The translations under genes and the position numbers were made by a program. DNA of 29,841 nt, taken from a virus. Position 1 is the first letter of the stretch. Each line of letters starts with the position of its first letter. The stretch covers positions 1 to 29,841 of the IMG/VR virus record IMGVR_UViG_3300021347_000021, one strand, 5' to 3'. Below the pieces are notes generated by a model that had not been told where the DNA came from, did no database searches, and saw only the letters and a list, made by a program, of their open reading frames with translations. This document shows, piece by piece, positions 1 through 8,069 of this stretch.

Positions 1-140
1 AAATAAAAAGCATAACACATTTTCCAAGAGAAACTTTACGTGCTGAAAAATGCAATGAAGAAGGTGAAATTGAAGCTTATTTTTATAGTGCAGATTGGGA
101 GAATGTAAACAGAAATACTAAATTAAAAAGATTTCCTGTT
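1..140. repeat. Terminal direct repeat, left copy (circular genome overlap)
   Basis: Bases 1-140 match 29702-29841 at every position except base 14 (A) against 29715 (T). The repeat lies wholly inside the portal gene and keeps its frame. This is the signature of a circular or circularly permuted genome cut open arbitrarily at assembly. A true short terminal repeat of the virion DNA is less likely, because it would then split the portal gene. Confidence 0.95.
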
Positions 141-1496
141 TTTGGTTCTGGTGCTCAAAATGAAATATTTATTGTTAGAAGGTATGTCACAGGTTACTAC
201 TACTATTCACCAGCTGACTATCAAATTTCATATGCAGAACTTGAAAAAGAGATAGCAGATTATCTCATAAATGACTGTAAATCAGGGTTTTCTGGCACAA
301 AAGTTGTGAATTTTAATAATGGGGTTCCTGACAGGGAAAAACAATTAAGCATCAAGAATGATGTGATGAATAAGCTCACAGGCAGTTATGGTGAAAAAGT
401 AATTATAGCTTTTAATAACGATGCTGAAAGTAAAACAACTATTGATGATGTTCCTTTAAATGATGCACCATCACACTATCAATATCTAAGCGAAGAATGC
501 GGTAAAAAGATAATGGTAACACATAGGGTAACTTCACCTATTTTAATCGGTTTAAACTCATCTAATGGCTTTTCAAGTAATGCTGATGAAATTAAAAACG
601 CTTCATTATTATTTGATAATGTAGTTATTAAACCTTACCAAGAATTATTGATAGATGCTTTAGATGAAATGTTTGCTGTAAATGATATTAGTTTAAATCT
701 ATATTTTAAAACTATCGAACCATTAGAGTTCATTGAGATTGACAAAGATATGGATGCTGAAGTGATTGAAGAAGAAACAGGTGTTGCAGTTGAAGATCAA
801 GATTTTGAACAAAAAGATGAATACCAACAAATTGAGGATTTAGTAAATAAATCTAAACTAAGCAAATCAGAAAATAAAGAAGATTTGAGTGATGAAGAAT
901 TTGATTTAATACTTGATGGCTTAGAGGGTGAAGTAATGGATGAAGATTGGGAACAAGTAGCAGAAAGAGAATACTTAGAAACTGACGATGAAGAAGAATG
1001 GGCAAATAGTTTAATTAAAACTGATTTAGCTGCAATAGATGATAGGCCAAGTGGATTTAGTATTTTAGATAAATCTAACTATAAAATTAGATTTAAGTAT
1101 GTTAAAGGTTCTAATAAACCTTTTAAAGAAGGCAATACATCAAGACCATTCTGCCAACAAATGATGGCACGAACAGCGCAAAAAATTGTTTATAGGATTG
1201 AGGATATTGACAAAGCAAGTACAGTAGGTTTTGAAAATTCTGCAAAGCTTCCAATGCATAAAGGTCAAGCATATTCACTTTTTAAATTTAAAGGCGGCGT
1301 CTACTGCCGACATAAATGGATTCAAGTTTTATATACTTTGAAGAAAGGTAAAGAGGTTGGAAGTGATGAAATAAAAGATTACAAGGTAACTAAAGAAATA
1401 CCTAAGAGTTATAGAAGGTCACCAGCTGGAAGTAAAAAAGCAAAAAAAGCACCTGTTAATATGCCTAATCAAGGTCATTATCCTGGTGTAAAATAA
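1..1496 (+). CDS. Portal protein, C-terminal part (5' end lies at the other end of the window)
   Basis: The frame is open from base 3 with no stop until TAA at 1494-1496, so the GTG at 306 is internal and not the start. Its first 46 codons repeat the end of the partial gene at 29371-29841. Joining the two across the repeat gives one protein of about 608 residues. The portal forms the dodecameric ring at the capsid vertex through which DNA is packaged and to which the neck attaches. The identification rests on size, on its place just before a connector gene and after capsid and tail-tube genes, and on the N-terminal half. The C-terminal third has a very acidic stretch (about 735-1015, Glu/Asp rich), followed by a basic tail with Lys/Arg/Pro. 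A fused or appended domain there is possible. Bases 12-14 read ATA, while the copy at 29713-29715 reads ATT, both Ile. Confidence 0.75.
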   Translation, partial: IKSITHFPRETLRAEKCNEEGEIEAYFYSADWENVNRNTKLKRFPVFGSGAQNEIFIVRRYVTGYYYYSPADYQISYAELEKEIADYLINDCKSGFSGTKVVNFNNGVPDREKQLSIKNDVMNKLTGSYGEKVIIAFNNDAESKTTIDDVPLNDAPSHYQYLSEECGKKIMVTHRVTSPILIGLNSSNGFSSNADEIKNASLLFDNVVIKPYQELLIDALDEMFAVNDISLNLYFKTIEPLEFIEIDKDMDAEVIEEETGVAVEDQDFEQKDEYQQIEDLVNKSKLSKSENKEDLSDEEFDLILDGLEGEVMDEDWEQVAEREYLETDDEEEWANSLIKTDLAAIDDRPSGFSILDKSNYKIRFKYVKGSNKPFKEGNTSRPFCQQMMARTAQKIVYRIEDIDKASTVGFENSAKLPMHKGQAYSLFKFKGGVYCRHKWIQVLYTLKKGKEVGSDEIKDYKVTKEIPKSYRRSPAGSKKAKKAPVNMPNQGHYPGVK

Positions 1497-1504
1497 ATTA
1501 AGAT

Positions 1505-2017
1505 ATGGCAAAAGCATTATTCATAACAAGAGAAGATTTAGTAACTTTTACAAGTGCAAATGGTAACCTTGATCCTGATAAATTCCTACCTTATATTCGT
1601 ATAAGTCAAGATATACACATACAGAATTATTTAGGAACGGATTTATACGAAAAGCTGGAAACATTAATTGAAAATGGTGAATTAACAGAATTACTAAATC
1701 CTAATTATTACAATTTAGTTAGAGATTATGTTAAGGATATGACCATATATTGGGCAATGGTTGAATATTTACCTTATGCTGGTGTTAATATTGCGAATGG
1801 TGGAATATATACTCACAATCCTGAAAATGCTACTTCACTTGATAAAAGTAGAGTTGATTTCTTAATAGAAAATAGCAGAAATACAGCGCAGCATTATACA
1901 AACAGATTCATTGATTACATTTGTTTTAATACGGATTTATTTCCTGAATACAATAGTAATTCAAATGGTGATATTGATCCAGATACAGTTGCTAATTTTG
2001 GTGGATGGGTATTATAA
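1505..2017 (+). CDS. Head-tail connector / adaptor protein (DUF6712-like)
   Basis: The protein has 170 residues. Its N-terminus reads LFITREDLVTFTSANGNLDP and is followed by ISQDIHIQNYLGTDLYEKL and later by MVEYLPYAGVNIANGGIY. I recognise this succession from the DUF6712 family of Bacteroidota phages, which takes the place of the gp6-like adaptor that docks under the portal. The family link is from memory. The position directly after the portal gene, 8 bases beyond its stop, fits a neck adaptor. There is no signal peptide or membrane segment. The start ATG at 1505 has an A/T-rich leader and no Shine-Dalgarno sequence. Confidence 0.6.
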   Translation: MAKALFITREDLVTFTSANGNLDPDKFLPYIRISQDIHIQNYLGTDLYEKLETLIENGELTELLNPNYYNLVRDYVKDMTIYWAMVEYLPYAGVNIANGGIYTHNPENATSLDKSRVDFLIENSRNTAQHYTNRFIDYICFNTDLFPEYNSNSNGDIDPDTVANFGGWVL

Positions 2018-2036
2018 ATATTAAATAAAAAAAAGT

Positions 2037-2999
2037 ATGTCAGGTTACGGTAAAATATATGAAAGTTCTTATTGGGGTGTTGGTGTTTGTGAAAATACAA
2101 TAGGATGGGGTTCATCTTATAAATCAATAGCTAACTGTACAGATGCTTCATTTAGTTATCCTTTAGATAGTTATCCAACTAATGGAACTGATCCTACACC
2201 TACAATAACTGGTGATGCTGGTGGTACTTTTACTGCTACACCTTCAGGATTAACTTTAAACGCATCAACAGGTGAAATTACACTATCAACTTCAACTGTT
2301 AATTCATATACAATTAGATACACTTTACCAGATTCAACATTTGCAGAACAATCAATGCAAATTACTGCACCAGCGTTTGCATCGACAAGAAGCTTTTCTT
2401 TTGATGGGGTTGATGACTATTTTGCCGCGCCACCTTTAACATTTTTAAACGGGCAAACTAATGCTTCTTGGTCTATATGGATAAAGCCAACAGATACAAC
2501 ATACACAGATTTAAAAGTTATTTATCATTCACAAAGAACTGGAGCAACAAACACAAGTTCACAATTCTTATTAACTTTACAAAAGGGGGTTAGATTACAA
2601 TTTAGCATAAGTGGTACAACTTTTAATATTACAGCCCCTGACAGTTTTTTAACATATGGAAGTTGGAACCACGTAGTAGTTACTTATGACGCTTCAGGTT
2701 CTTCTCCTTATACTGGAAATATGTATATAAATGGAGTTGACAGAACATCATCAACTTACTTATATTTTGTATTGCCAGACGCGAGAACAGACGTTAATTT
2801 TAGGATTGGAAAAATACAAGAGGCAGGTGGTTATCCATTTTATCAAACATTTTTAGGTAATATGGATGAGTTTGCAATTTGGACAAGTACTTTAAGTTCA
2901 GCAGCAGTAACGGAAATTTATGGAACGGGAGTTCCTAATGACCTTGACAGTTTAAGCAATGCATTAAGTCCAACAGTTTGGTATCGTATGGGTGAATAA
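2037..2999 (+). CDS. LamG-domain virion protein (tail fibre or decoration candidate)
   Basis: The protein has 320 residues. The N-terminal 30 residues (SGYGKIYESSYWGVGVCENT) form a short segment that probably anchors it to the virion. A region rich in Thr/Ser and likely beta-stranded follows at about 30-110, resembling an Ig-like or putative-Ig domain (GLTLNASTGEITL). Residues about 118-310 form one concanavalin-A/LamG-type jelly roll: it opens with FSFDGVDDYF, has SWSIWIKPTD and WNHVVVTYD strands, and ends with ATVTEIYG-like and WYRMGE segments. LamG domains bind carbohydrate or protein ligands. With the next gene this makes a two-gene adhesion module, probably for host surface recognition. 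It could instead decorate the head. The A-rich leader (2018-2036) resembles that of the gene at 5208. Confidence 0.65.
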   Translation: MSGYGKIYESSYWGVGVCENTIGWGSSYKSIANCTDASFSYPLDSYPTNGTDPTPTITGDAGGTFTATPSGLTLNASTGEITLSTSTVNSYTIRYTLPDSTFAEQSMQITAPAFASTRSFSFDGVDDYFAAPPLTFLNGQTNASWSIWIKPTDTTYTDLKVIYHSQRTGATNTSSQFLLTLQKGVRLQFSISGTTFNITAPDSFLTYGSWNHVVVTYDASGSSPYTGNMYINGVDRTSSTYLYFVLPDARTDVNFRIGKIQEAGGYPFYQTFLGNMDEFAIWTSTLSSAAVTEIYGTGVPNDLDSLSNALSPTVWYRMGE

Positions 3000-3035
3000 T
3001 ATTGGCAGATTAAAAATGATTAATTAAAAAAAAAT

Positions 3036-5189
3036 ATGGCGACAGAATTTATATCTAATAGTTGGTTAATGCCAACCAACGCAAATGAAGAAGCAAATAG
3101 ATTGTCAAACTTTTCTTTAGATTTTGATGGGAGTAGTCAATATGTATCTCTAAATGAAGTTATTTATAGTGGGGCTTTTACTTTTTCATTTTGGCTTAAA
3201 CCAGACAACTTGACTCTTGCATTTATAACTGGAGATATTAATAGTAATTCACATTTTGTATGGCTAAATTCATCAACCAAAATATATTTAAAAGCAAGTG
3301 GCTCAACTTTTATCTTCACAGAATCAGCTGGAAATGATATAACTATTGGTTCTTGGCAAAACATAATAATAACAAGAGATGCTTCTAATAATGTAAATTG
3401 CTATAGAAATGGAGTTGCATTTGGTGGAACAGGTGTATTATCTGGAGATTTTAAATTAAATTCTATTGGACAGGTATTTTCTGGCATAGGTAATTGGTTT
3501 TTTAATGGTTCTATGACAGAGGTATCAATATTTGATTACTCGCTTTCAGCTTCACAAGTAACTCAACTATACGGAACAGGTTCAGCTATTGGTAACCCTA
3601 TGGCAATAACAAACGGAAGAAAACCTGTGGCATATTACCCTTTAGGAAATGCAGCTTTCAACGGAGAATTTTTAGTGCCTAACGGAGCAGAACAAGATTA
3701 TGTATTTGATTTTGCTGGTTCAGCTAAAATAAATTATTCAACACCTGTTGATTTAGGGGTTGTATCTACTTTTTCATTTTGGATGAATATTGATACAGGT
3801 ACAACGGGAGCTTTATTTGGTAACACAGATGTTGTAAATCCTACTTATGAATATGTTGTTTACTATGCAGGTTCTGCATTTTATTTTAAAATAGCTGGTG
3901 CATATGCAGATTTTCCAAATGCTGCTTCGGCCATAAGTACAGGTCAATGGCATCACGTAGCTTTTGTTAGGCCATCAGAAAACGAAGTGAAGTGTTATAT
4001 TGATTCTGTATTAACTGATACTATAACTTCTTGGAGTGGTACACCAGGTTCTAATCCTATAAAGTTTGATTTAATTGGCTCAAGGCCAGGCGGAGGTTTA
4101 GATTATAGTGGAAAAATTACAGAAATATCAGGCTTCAACACAGCATTACCAGCAACGGGAACAGAATCAGTTCAATCTTTATATAACTACGGTACACCGC
4201 CTAATATAGCTTCTTATAGCAACTTACAAGCGTGGTATGAATTAAACGCTTCAGCAACCTTTGATGGTTCAAATTGGAGTATTCCAGATGCTTCAAGTAA
4301 TTCTAACACAGGCACATCTTCAGGTATGACTGCTGCAAACCTTGTGCAAAGTGATTTAATTATAAACGCACCTTATGACAGTTTTGCTTTAGATTTTGAT
4401 GGTGCAAATGACTATATAAGCTCTAACAATATTGGCATATCTGGTTTAAATAATGCTTCTGTTTCTGTATGGGTAAAACCAACGGGTTCAACAAGTAGTA
4501 CATATAGGTCTATTGTGAACCAATGGGAAGCAACTAATTCAGCTTGGGGGTTGTGGTTAAATGGCACTGGTAGCACTTATAGAATACATTGGAATCAAGC
4601 GGGTGCAAGTGGAGTTAATAGTGGTTTAATAATACCAAAAGATGAATGGTCGCACATAGCTATAGTTAAAAATGCTACAACTTTAAAAATGTTTTACAAT
4701 GGTAGTGAGGTTAATAGCTTTAGTATCTCTGCTGCTACTGGCTCAGGTGCAACTATATTAAATATAGCAGCTCAATACACATCAACATCAGCTGTAACAT
4801 TTTTTAATGGTAATATTTCAAATGTTTCAATTTACAATTCAGAATTATCAGCAGCGCAAGTAACAACACTTTATAATGAAGGCAAACCTTTTGACTTAAA
4901 CACCTTTGAAGTTACACCAGTAAGTTGGTGGAGATTAGGAGCAACAAATTCATCATTTGATGGTTCAAATTGGACTGTATTGGATGAAATTTCTACAAGT
5001 GGAAACAATGGAGTTTCAGCTAATATGACACAATCAGATTTAGTTGATGGAGTAGGAGCAACAGGAAGCGGAACATCTTCAGGTATGTCAAGTGGAACAA
5101 ATAGAACAGGAGATGCACCTTATTCAGACAATAATGCAGTATCTTACAATATGAGCGTAACCGCTAAATCAACATCAGTACCAACATAA
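3036..5189 (+). CDS. Three-LamG-domain adhesin, receptor-binding candidate
   Basis: The protein has 717 residues and three LamG-type domains in tandem. The first is at about 27-185 (LDFDGSSQYVSL to SLSASQVTQLYG), the second at about 220-385 (VFDFAGSAKINYST to ALPATGTESVQSLYNYG) and the third at about 447-616 (ALDFDGANDYISSN to SELSAAQVTTLYNEG). Each has the typical FSFWLKPD/FSFWMNID/VSVWVKPT strand and a WQNIIITRD/WHHVAFVRP/WSHIAIVKN strand. Linkers of the type FDGSNWSIPDASSN and FDGSNWTVLDEI recur, and the C-terminus is Ser/Gly/Thr-rich. There is no enzyme motif. The likely role is binding host surface glycans from the virion. It shares its module with the preceding gene, 36 bases away. Exact virion location is not known. 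Confidence 0.65.
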   Translation: MATEFISNSWLMPTNANEEANRLSNFSLDFDGSSQYVSLNEVIYSGAFTFSFWLKPDNLTLAFITGDINSNSHFVWLNSSTKIYLKASGSTFIFTESAGNDITIGSWQNIIITRDASNNVNCYRNGVAFGGTGVLSGDFKLNSIGQVFSGIGNWFFNGSMTEVSIFDYSLSASQVTQLYGTGSAIGNPMAITNGRKPVAYYPLGNAAFNGEFLVPNGAEQDYVFDFAGSAKINYSTPVDLGVVSTFSFWMNIDTGTTGALFGNTDVVNPTYEYVVYYAGSAFYFKIAGAYADFPNAASAISTGQWHHVAFVRPSENEVKCYIDSVLTDTITSWSGTPGSNPIKFDLIGSRPGGGLDYSGKITEISGFNTALPATGTESVQSLYNYGTPPNIASYSNLQAWYELNASATFDGSNWSIPDASSNSNTGTSSGMTAANLVQSDLIINAPYDSFALDFDGANDYISSNNIGISGLNNASVSVWVKPTGSTSSTYRSIVNQWEATNSAWGLWLNGTGSTYRIHWNQAGASGVNSGLIIPKDEWSHIAIVKNATTLKMFYNGSEVNSFSISAATGSGATILNIAAQYTSTSAVTFFNGNISNVSIYNSELSAAQVTTLYNEGKPFDLNTFEVTPVSWWRLGATNSSFDGSNWTVLDEISTSGNNGVSANMTQSDLVDGVGATGSGTSSGMSSGTNRTGDAPYSDNNAVSYNMSVTAKSTSVPT

Positions 5190-5207
5190 ATATTAAAATA
5201 AAAAAAA

Positions 5208-5453
5208 ATGGCAACATACATAGTAATAGAATTAACAGAAACAAGCAAAGTAGATTACTCGCAAGTTAATCAAACAAGTGCGCAAACAATGCGTAGAAAC
5301 TTAGCAAACACACAAGGGTTATTAAGCTACATTACAGAACCAAGTTTTGTAACAAGTGGAGCTTTGCCTTACGTAGGTGATAAAATGAATCACGCAGAAG
5401 CACTAATATTAATGAGTAGTTCGGATTGGTCAGAGCCGATGCCTGAAGAATAA
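5208..5453 (+). CDS. Small conserved phage protein of unknown function
   Basis: The protein has 81 residues, starts ATYIVIELTETSKVDYSQVN and has no membrane segment, Cys pair or catalytic motif. The middle (SAQTMRRNLANTQGLLSYITEP) looks helical. It follows the LamG genes behind an A8 leader (TAAATATTAAAATAAAAAAAA type) close to that of the gene at 2037, and it ends 2 bases before the next start. I have the impression of similar proteins in other Flavobacteriia phages at the same place before the lysis genes, but no function is known to me. Confidence 0.6.
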   Translation: MATYIVIELTETSKVDYSQVNQTSAQTMRRNLANTQGLLSYITEPSFVTSGALPYVGDKMNHAEALILMSSSDWSEPMPEE

Positions 5454-5455
5454 TA

Positions 5456-5782
5456 ATGAATAAAAATAATAACATAATAGTAATGGAAGATCACAGTTTG
5501 TTGGTTGCTTTGGCTGGTATTGTATCAGCTTTAGGGTTGAAAGAGATTTGGAACATCGTTAAAAAACGAATGGATATTAGAGCATCAAAAGAAGAACGAG
5601 TTGATGATCTATCACTAAAAGTTATTGAAGAGTTAAAAGATAAAATTTCAGCATTAGAACTTAAAATAGATGTATTAATAACAGAGAATACAGAACTTAG
5701 AGTAAAGGTTGCTAAGATGGAAGAAAGATTGATTCAGAACGCTAAAAAATCAGTATCAAGAAGAAAAAAACCAAGTGAGTAA
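5456..5782 (+). CDS. Membrane-anchored coiled-coil protein, possible holin or lysis accessory
   Basis: The protein has 108 residues. Residues about 14-31 (SLLVALAGIVSALGLKEIW) form one likely membrane helix near the N-terminus. Residues about 50-92 are a heptad-patterned coiled coil (LSLKVIEELKDKISALELK, then LRVKVAKMEERL). The C-terminus is basic (KKSVSRRKKPSE). Small proteins with one N-terminal helix and a coiled coil next to endolysins in phages of Gram-negative hosts are often pinholin, holin or antiholin-like, but the sequence alone does not prove this. An alternative start is Met10 (5483). It lies 62 bases upstream of the amidase gene. Confidence 0.6.
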   Translation: MNKNNNIIVMEDHSLLVALAGIVSALGLKEIWNIVKKRMDIRASKEERVDDLSLKVIEELKDKISALELKIDVLITENTELRVKVAKMEERLIQNAKKSVSRRKKPSE

Positions 5783-5844
5783 ATACTACCAACATAGCAC
5801 TGAAAATTATGAGTACTATTATACTTACGTAGAAAATAAAAATT

Positions 5845-6363
5845 ATGAGAGCAGTAAATAAAATTGTAATACATTGTAGTGCAACGCCAGAAGGCAGAAA
5901 TGTTAGTGCATCAACTATTGATGGATGGCATAGAAAAAGAGGTTTTAACCAAATAGGCTATCATTATGTAATCGGTTTAGATGGTAAGATTGAAGCTGGA
6001 AGGCCTGTAAATATTATGGGCGCACACGTTGGAGGCGGCGGTAATAAAGCATCAATCGGTATAGCTTATATTGGCGGTATGGATAAAGCTTTTAAAAAGG
6101 CAAAAGATACACGTACAGAGGCACAAAAAGCAGCACTAATAAAGATTATTAAAATACTAAAAAATATCTATCCTGAAGCATCTATACACGGCCATAGAGA
6201 TTACAGCAAAGATAAAGATGGTGATGGAGTTGAAGCACACGAATTTATGAAAATGTGTCCGTGCTACAATGCGGAACAAGAGTATTATGAACTTGGTTTG
6301 CAACCTAAATCATTTAAACCAAAAACTAAAAAAGTTAAAGATATTATAAAAAATAAAAAATGA
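5845..6363 (+). CDS. Endolysin: N-acetylmuramoyl-L-alanine amidase (Amidase_2 family)
   Basis: The protein has 172 residues and should cleave the bond between N-acetylmuramic acid and L-alanine in peptidoglycan. It has the zinc-site pattern of T7-lysozyme-type amidases: His10 in IVIHCSATP, His117 in HGHRDY and Cys138 in MCPC. It also has the typical WHRKRGFNQIGYHYVI stretch (residues 28-43) and AHVGG at 60-64. The single catalytic domain fills residues 5-145. The C-terminal 30 residues are basic and Lys-rich, without a cell-wall-binding domain. No signal peptide is present, so export needs a holin. It overlaps the next gene as ATGA, which ties it to the membrane and spanin-like genes that follow. 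Confidence 0.93.
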   Translation: MRAVNKIVIHCSATPEGRNVSASTIDGWHRKRGFNQIGYHYVIGLDGKIEAGRPVNIMGAHVGGGGNKASIGIAYIGGMDKAFKKAKDTRTEAQKAALIKIIKILKNIYPEASIHGHRDYSKDKDGDGVEAHEFMKMCPCYNAEQEYYELGLQPKSFKPKTKKVKDIIKNKK

Positions 6364-6560
6364 GTAATAAAGTAAAGAACATTATAACTAACATTTTAGG
6401 CATTGCATTATTTATATACAATGTTTATATGTATTATTACAATGGTGAAACCTTAGTTAGCTTTTTAAGCATCTTAGCAGTTTCATTAGCATTGTTTTTA
6501 TTTAAAGGAACAGAAACAAAAGAATGGTTAAGAAAAGCATTATCCAAGTTTTCATCTTAA
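6360..6560 (+). CDS. Holin-like small membrane protein
   Basis: The protein has 66 residues and two likely membrane helices, at about 9-27 (TNILGIALFIYNVYMYYY) and about 31-49 (LVSFLSILAVSLALFLF). The C-terminal tail is charged (KGTETKEWLRKALSK). This is the layout of a class II holin, which opens the inner membrane to release the endolysin. The ATG overlaps the stop of the amidase (ATGA), and the gene overlaps the spanin-like gene by 37 bases. Such tight packing is usual in lysis cassettes. The protein at 5456 is a competing holin candidate, and one of the two could be the antiholin. Confidence 0.6.
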   Translation: MSNKVKNIITNILGIALFIYNVYMYYYNGETLVSFLSILAVSLALFLFKGTETKEWLRKALSKFSS

Positions 6561-6952
6561 TTTTATTAATTGGCTGCACACCTCAAAAGAGATTAAACAG
6601 GTTAGTCAGAAATCATCCACATTTAAGCAAAATAGATACTATTAAAATTATAGATACTATTATAGTGCCTAATTATAGCTATGATACAATAGAAACTGTA
6701 ACTTTCCACGATACCACGATTATAGTAAACAATGACAGAATTGAAGCAAGGTATTATTTTGACACATTACGGCAAGAAATATACCACGAAATCACGTGTA
6801 AGAACGACACAATTGTTAAAGATAGATTTATACCTTATGAAACGGTCACTATTCAAGAGCAAACGCTTTGGGAGAAATACGGAGCAATGGTTGTAGTTGG
6901 AATATTAGTTTTAATTGGCTTAAAAATCGGTAAAAAACTCGGTATATTATGA
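6524..6952 (+). CDS. Unimolecular-spanin-like lipoprotein
   Basis: The protein has 142 residues. It starts with a basic N-terminus, a hydrophobic core and a lipobox LIGC with Cys18, so it should be a lipoprotein sent to the outer membrane. The C-terminus holds a single membrane helix at about 119-137 (GAMVVVGILVLIGLKIG) followed by a short basic end. The middle is dominated by beta-type alternating residues and repeated DTI motifs. Outer-membrane lipid at one end and inner-membrane helix at the other is the definition of a u-spanin, as in phage T1 gp11 (131 residues), which fuses the two membranes in the last step of lysis. Position right after the endolysin and the holin candidate supports it. 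It overlaps both neighbours. Confidence 0.75.
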   Translation: MVKKSIIQVFILILLIGCTPQKRLNRLVRNHPHLSKIDTIKIIDTIIVPNYSYDTIETVTFHDTTIIVNNDRIEARYYFDTLRQEIYHEITCKNDTIVKDRFIPYETVTIQEQTLWEKYGAMVVVGILVLIGLKIGKKLGIL

Positions 6953-8010
6953 AACCTAATAAACACGAAAAAGGCAAAGGGAACGCAAGATACAGGTTAA
7001 AAGCTGATGAGGTTGAAATAATTAAAGAGTTTAGAAGAATAAAACAAGAGGCTGAATTTGAAGGTGTCAATCCTAATGACGTTCATTCTGGCTGGATAAA
7101 ATCAAAGAAATCATCATTATATTTTAAGAACAGCGGATATAAAACGCAAAACTTAAAACAGTTCAAAAAAGATTTAATTAAAGATTTACAGGAATATGCA
7201 CCTGAATTTGAAAAGGTTAAAAAACCACAAGTTCACGATGGCCATTGTTTATTAATATCACCAGCAGATATTCATATAGGTAAGCTTTGTAAATCATTTG
7301 TAACAGGTGAAGAATATAACAAACAAACAGCAGTATTAAGAACTTTAGAAGGTGTTCAAGGTTGCTTAGAAAAAAGCAAGGGGTTCAATATAGATAAAAT
7401 TATTCTAATAATAGGCAATGATGCAATGCATATTGATACCCCAAGTGGCGGCAAAACTACGAGCGGCACTGTTCAAGATGTGGATGGAATGTTCTATGAG
7501 CATTTTCATATTGCAAAAAGATTATATATTAATATCATTGAATCTTTGCTGGAATTTTATCCAGATATACACGTAATTTATAATTCATCTAATCACGATT
7601 ACTTAACAGGTTTTTGTTTATCTGATGTAATAGCTACTTATTTTAAGAATAACAAGAACATTACTTTTGATATTAGTTTGCATCATAGAAAGTATTATAA
7701 GTGGCATAATAATCTAATCGGATCAACGCACGGTCACGGTGCGAAATGGGATTTACTGCCTTTACTAATGGCTGATGAATCAAAAGATTGGAGCAGCACC
7801 AAGTATAGATATATGTTTACGCACCACGTTCATCATAAAGTAGGGAACAAAGATTTAGTAGGGTGTACACTTGAAAGTTTCCGTTCACCATCACCAGCAG
7901 ATACGTGGCATTCTAAGATGGGTTACACCTCATCTAATAACCAAGCCATAGAAAGTTTTATTTTCTCTAAAAACAATGGACAGGTTGCAAGATTAACACA
8001 CCTGTTTTAA
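6949..8010 (+). CDS. Calcineurin-like metallophosphoesterase
   Basis: The protein has 353 residues. The metal-binding motifs of the superfamily appear in order: SPADIHIGK (Asp107, His109), IGNDAMH (Asn157, Asp158), SSNHD (Asn215, His216, Asp217), STHGHG (His261, His263) and MFTHHVHH (290-296). Residues 1-95 are a basic, Lys-rich N-terminal region of unknown role that could bind DNA. Members of the superfamily include Mre11/SbcD nucleases and nucleotide phosphodiesterases, and the substrate cannot be read from this sequence. It is the last gene of the late block: its ATG overlaps the spanin-like stop (ATGA), and it is followed by the main intergenic region. Confidence 0.8.
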   Translation: MKPNKHEKGKGNARYRLKADEVEIIKEFRRIKQEAEFEGVNPNDVHSGWIKSKKSSLYFKNSGYKTQNLKQFKKDLIKDLQEYAPEFEKVKKPQVHDGHCLLISPADIHIGKLCKSFVTGEEYNKQTAVLRTLEGVQGCLEKSKGFNIDKIILIIGNDAMHIDTPSGGKTTSGTVQDVDGMFYEHFHIAKRLYINIIESLLEFYPDIHVIYNSSNHDYLTGFCLSDVIATYFKNNKNITFDISLHHRKYYKWHNNLIGSTHGHGAKWDLLPLLMADESKDWSSTKYRYMFTHHVHHKVGNKDLVGCTLESFRSPSPADTWHSKMGYTSSNNQAIESFIFSKNNGQVARLTHLF

Positions 8011-8016
8011 TCAATT

Positions 8017-8043
8017 CCCCTAAAAACCCCTATTTAATCCCCT
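8017..8043. repeat. Three CCCCT direct repeats
   Basis: CCCCT occurs at 8017, 8027 and 8039, with periods of 10 and 12 bases, close to one helical turn. This is conspicuous in such AT-rich DNA. The array sits about 30 bases upstream of the -33 box of the early promoter, which suits an operator or iteron, but no function is shown. Confidence 0.5.
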
Positions 8044-8069
8044 GTTTTTATTTTTTTTCTTTGCAATGT

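Noticed and set aside
306-1496. Separate gene starting at GTG 306
   Set aside because: The frame is open from base 3 and continuous with the portal N-terminus at the other end of the window.
1974-2000. TTG-N16-TAATTTTG resembling a host promoter upstream of the gene at 2037
   Set aside because: It lies in coding sequence, the spacing is one base under the consensus range, and TAnnTTTG is frequent by chance in AT-rich DNA.
5783-5844. Small gene between the coiled-coil protein and the endolysin
   Set aside because: The only ATG frame is about seven codons long, so this is a leader and not a gene.
8011-8062. Possible terminator after the metallophosphoesterase gene
   Set aside because: Only a weak AAAAAC/GTTTTT stem with a 16-base loop can be drawn, and there is no GC-rich stem, so I did not list a terminator.
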